NCBI GenBank assembly: GCA_017472225.1
Contig: JAFUQS010000074.1
Location: forward strand, 1-33,193
Length of the DNA: 33,193 nucleotides
Direction: 5' to 3'
Source: Clostridia bacterium
GTDB lineage: Bacteria; Bacillota; Clostridia; Oscillospirales; Acutalibacteraceae
The translations under genes and the position numbers were made by a program. Under the pieces are notes generated by a model that searched no databases, was not told the origin of the DNA, and was given only the letters and a program-made list of their open reading frames with translations. Below, piece by piece: positions 32,945-33,193 of the stretch (positions are counted from its first letter, which is position 1; each line of letters opens with the position of its first letter).

Positions 32945-33153
32945 CTAATTAAACCAAGCGGCTCATTTTATTGAGCGTTGTTTTAATTAGAGCTGTTCGG
33001 CAACCGAGCCGTGGTATTGCAGAACGGAGCAATCTGAAAATACCGATAAGAAAATTTCCTTTTTCTTTATCCACGGTGAGCAGAAAAGAATACCGAGTAA
33101 CGGATAGAATAAGCTTGACTCGGTATTTTTAGTTCTTGCGGAGGTTAATCCGC
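32945..33153 (+). ncRNA. Candidate structured RNA or repeat element at the window end
   Basis: Several hairpins follow one another: CTAATTAAA/TTTAATTAG with inner GCTCA/TGAGC (32945-32990), TCGG-CAA-CCGA (32997-33007), an outer CCGTGG/CCACGG stem (33009-33014 / 33071-33076) enclosing ATTGC/GCAAT (33016-33033) and an ATAAGAAAA/TTTTCTTTAT stem, then AATACCGAGT/ACTCGGTATT with T-run (33089-33130), and GCGGA/TCCGC (33138-33153). No known RNA family is recognised. The plus strand is chosen because of the T-run, but the minus strand is also possible and has a 66-codon frame open to the window edge. Confidence 0.4.
33089..33130 (+). terminator. Probable terminator of the 32945-33130 region
   Basis: AATACCGAGT (33089-33098) pairs with ACTCGGTATT (33118-33127), followed by TTT. 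The loop of 19 bases is long for a terminator. Confidence 0.5.
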
Positions 33154-33193
33154 CAAATGCGTGCTTTTGCTTACTTTTGTCACGCTTGACAAA

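Noticed and set aside
32993..33193. A 66-codon minus-strand frame running off the window end
   Set aside because: No start or ribosome binding site can be seen and the region is dominated by hairpins. Without the sequence beyond the edge it cannot be called a gene.

Overview
The window looks like chromosomal DNA of a low-GC, Gram-positive anaerobe of the class Clostridia, probably a gut Oscillospirales/Ruminococcaceae-type organism. This is inferred from AT-rich intergenic DNA, strong GGAGG ribosome binding sites, sigma-A-type promoters with 17-bp spacers, LAAC lipoboxes, T-tailed hairpin terminators and typical clostridial genes (mntP with a manganese riboswitch, gdhA, a deo operon, PrdX, FkbM). 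No rRNA, tRNA, CRISPR array or intact mobile element was seen. Two eroded 3' ends of a serine recombinase gene and one 38-bp direct repeat point to past element activity.

Layout. 1-240: N-terminal part of an ECF sigma factor (minus), cut by the window edge. 404-3720: an esterase gene and a membrane protein gene, each with its own promoter, bracketed by two related blocks (hairpin plus recombinase 3' relic). 3853-8979: the most unusual block. It holds two separate AMP-forming acyl/aminoacyl ligases, a free-standing NRPS-type condensation protein and a free-standing carrier protein, with two strong promoters. 9037-10395: a metallophosphoesterase (minus). 10588-11499: metA, with the Glu111 expected for acetyl-CoA use. 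11578-14672: a TetR regulator divergent from a two-gene ABC exporter, followed closely by an orphan rfbA and a Gly/His-rich membrane protein. 16722-17566: a coiled-coil small protein and a sigma-region-4/XRE regulator with a palindrome just downstream of its promoter. 17900-19774: a membrane-anchored parvulin foldase with acidic insertions. 19828-20910: an FkbM methyltransferase. 21143-22777: two surface proteins built from one versus three copies of the same beta-rich domain. 22797-23291: a PrdX/YbaK deacylase. 23360-24188: mntP with a yybP-ykoY manganese riboswitch. 24201-25127: a lipoyl-less E2-like acyltransferase. 25596-26801: a BMP-family nucleoside-binding lipoprotein. 26977-28323: gdhA. 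28552-31547: the deoC-deoD-deoB-cdd nucleoside salvage operon. 31759-32679: a SHOCT-domain membrane protein. 32680-33193: non-coding, repeat-rich DNA with a candidate structured RNA.

How genes work together. The four proteins at 3923-8979 form a minimal split assembly line: activate, load on carrier, condense. No thioesterase, ketosynthase or phosphopantetheinyl transferase is visible nearby, so product and release step are unknown. The TetR/ABC exporter 3 kb downstream may or may not belong with it. The BMP lipoprotein and the deo operon together suggest uptake and breakdown of nucleosides.

All function calls come from reading motifs by eye. No database search was possible.
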